Shown: positions 6,150 to 6,582 of the stretch, piece after piece | Layout: each line of letters begins with the position of its first letter | How positions within the stretch are numbered: position 1 is the first letter of the stretch | Assembly (NCBI GenBank): GCA_022566235.1 | Contig: JADFJI010000011.1 | Coordinates: 10,427 to 17,008, forward strand | Length of the DNA: 6,582 bases | From: Chloroflexota bacterium | GTDB taxonomy: Bacteria > Chloroflexota > Dehalococcoidia > Plut-88900 | Direction: 5' to 3' | Notes under the pieces: model-generated | Databases searched by the model: none | What the model was told of the DNA's origin: nothing | The model's input: only the letters and a program-made list of their open reading frames with translations | Program-made: the position numbers and the translations under genes

Positions 6150-6179
6150 ATAAGCCAAACAGACATAAGCCAAACAGAC
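6150..6179 (+). repeat. Perfect 15-base tandem repeat, two copies
   Basis: ATAAGCCAAACAGAC occurs at 6150-6164 and again at 6165-6179 with no mismatch. It lies about 77 bases upstream of the archaellin-like start. It could be two binding sites or a slippage-prone tract that varies between strains. Confidence 0.85.
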
Positions 6180-6190
6180 AGATGAGAGCA

Positions 6191-6223
6191 AGGGGCCGGC
6201 CTCCGGATTGGGAGGCAGCCCCT
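6191..6223 (+). other. Stable hairpin before the archaellin-like gene
   Basis: AGGGGC (6191-6196) pairs with GCCCCT (6218-6223). After a small internal asymmetry, GCCTCC (6199-6204) pairs with GGAGGC (6211-6216) around the 6-base loop GGATTG. It lies 19 bases before the ribosome binding site. Such a structure could stabilise an abundant surface-protein mRNA; it is not followed by T residues, so it is not an intrinsic terminator. Confidence 0.55.
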
Positions 6224-6255
6224 AGAAGAGGATTTGAATTTCAAAGGAGGAAAAG

Positions 6256-6582
6256 ATGAGCAAACCGATCTCCAAGATATGGCGCAGAGGGGAGAGGCTG
6301 AGCGGAGACCAGCGAGGCATCACCGGCCTGGAAACGGCCATCGTGTTAATCGCTTTTGTAGTGGTCTCGTCGGTTTTCGCCTTTGCCGCTCTCTCCACTG
6401 GCCTGTTCTCCAGCGATCAGGCCAAACAGACCATCAATGCTGGGCTGAGCCAGGCACAAGGCAGCCTGGAAATACGTGGCTCCGTGATAGCAGAGGATAC
6501 CGATGAGGACGGCAATGTAGATGTACTGACCTTCCAGGTAGCCAACGCAGCGGGCGGTAATGCGGTGGACCTGACCCCCGGC
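6256..6582 (+). CDS. Archaellin / archaeal type IV pilin-like filament subunit (5' part, runs off the window)
   Basis: The 109 visible residues start at an ATG 5 bases after AAAGGAGG. The N-terminus has a charged leader rich in Lys and Arg, then DQRG, and a class-III (prepilin-type) cleavage site predicted after Gly21. The mature protein would begin ITGLETAIVLIAFVVV, with Glu26 at +5 and a hydrophobic helix to about residue 46. This GLE-TAIVLIAF pattern is the signature of archaellins, not of bacterial flagellin or ordinary bacterial type IV pilins. After the helix come SLEIRGSVIAEDTDEDGNVD and then LTFQVANAAGG-NAVDLTPG, as in archaellin beta domains. The DTDEDGNVD loop resembles a calcium-binding DxDxDG motif. 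The subunit would be processed by a prepilin peptidase and assembled into an archaellum or archaeal-type pilus. Assembly genes would have to lie beyond the window. An adhesive pilin of the same N-terminal family is the alternative. Confidence 0.88.
   Translation, partial: MSKPISKIWRRGERLSGDQRGITGLETAIVLIAFVVVSSVFAFAALSTGLFSSDQAKQTINAGLSQAQGSLEIRGSVIAEDTDEDGNVDVLTFQVANAAGGNAVDLTPG

Larger units (their letters stand above)
5981..6255 (+). promoter_or_regulatory. Structured leader upstream of the archaellin-like gene
   Basis: This 275-base gap holds several hairpins in series. GGGCCCCG (6009-6016) pairs with the near-complementary arm 6028-6035. CCCGGC (6092-6097) pairs with GCCGGG (6105-6110). 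A 12-pair hairpin lies at 6191-6223. TTTGA/TCAAA (6233-6237 with 6241-6245) touches the ribosome binding site AAAGGAGG (6243-6250). A perfect 15-base tandem repeat lies between them. No hairpin has a T tract, so they look like leader structure rather than terminators. I compared it by eye with c-di-GMP, fluoride and cobalamin riboswitch consensus motifs and found no convincing match. No clear promoter is seen. Confidence 0.45.

Noticed and set aside
5885..6244. Minus-strand open frame of 119 codons over the zinc-ribbon gene and the leader.
   Set aside because: It overlaps a better-supported gene on the other strand, has no ribosome binding site or domain, and reads like a GC-rich shadow frame.
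5981..6255. A c-di-GMP (GEMM), fluoride or other known riboswitch before the archaellin-like gene, suggested by AGCCGGGT at 6104-6111 and GGGGGTGAT at 6143-6151.
   Set aside because: The conserved cores that define these classes are not present beyond short chance matches.
6110..6259. Open frame of 49 codons starting GTG at 6110 and ending in a TGA that overlaps the archaellin ATG (ATGA); the tandem repeat would encode a KPNR repeat.
   Set aside because: It has no ribosome binding site, its start lies inside a hairpin, and the product is a very basic low-complexity sequence with no recognisable domain. The hairpins explain the region better.
1..6582. CRISPR array, tRNA, rRNA or insertion sequence.
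   Set aside because: I found no regularly spaced repeats, no tRNA cloverleaf or rRNA-like stretch, and no transposase reading frame on either strand.

Overview
The window looks like a piece of a GC-rich bacterial chromosome. The host is bacterial: it has a NarL/LuxR-type response regulator and strong GGAGG Shine-Dalgarno sites, and one gene starts with TTG. A Chloroflexota (Dehalococcoidia-like) origin is my best inference. It rests on an archaellin-type protein next to a LuxR-type regulator, a 53-residue zinc-ribbon protein of a kind I associate with that group, and a TTCGACAAG/CTCACCACGAAC-type interspersed repeat. No rRNA or other taxonomic marker confirms this.

Left part (1-4524), all on the minus strand, is metabolic. 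In transcription order it holds an MDR-family quinone oxidoreductase (4524-3556), a class-III PLP aminotransferase with a TTG start (3448-2117), and two divergent paralogues of the DapA/N-acetylneuraminate lyase family (2048-1122 and 1033-101). The gaps are short (107, 68 and 88 bases) and each gene has its own ribosome binding site, so one transcript is plausible. Both DapA-like proteins keep the Schiff-base Lys and the Tyr but lack the carboxylate-binding Arg of true dihydrodipicolinate synthase. They are therefore more likely 2-oxo-acid aldolases or dehydratases than lysine-biosynthesis enzymes. With an aminotransferase, the set suggests breakdown or interconversion of an amino or sugar acid of unknown identity. 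A REP-like repeat lies beyond the end of the group.

Middle (4525-4929) is a divergent 405-base intergenic region with dyads, a possible sigma70-type promoter and hairpins that run into the ribosome binding site of the next gene.

Right part (4930-6582), plus strand, carries a response regulator followed by a likely terminator, a 53-residue zinc-ribbon protein, a structured 275-base leader with a perfect 15-base tandem repeat, and the start of an archaellin/archaeal type IV pilin-like gene that runs off the window. The archaellin has a class-III signal peptide and the GLE motif. It is the most notable item, since it points to an archaellum-like or archaeal-pilus-like surface filament in a bacterium, perhaps under control of the neighbouring response regulator. 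The assembly genes (ATPase, membrane platform, prepilin peptidase) are not in the window.
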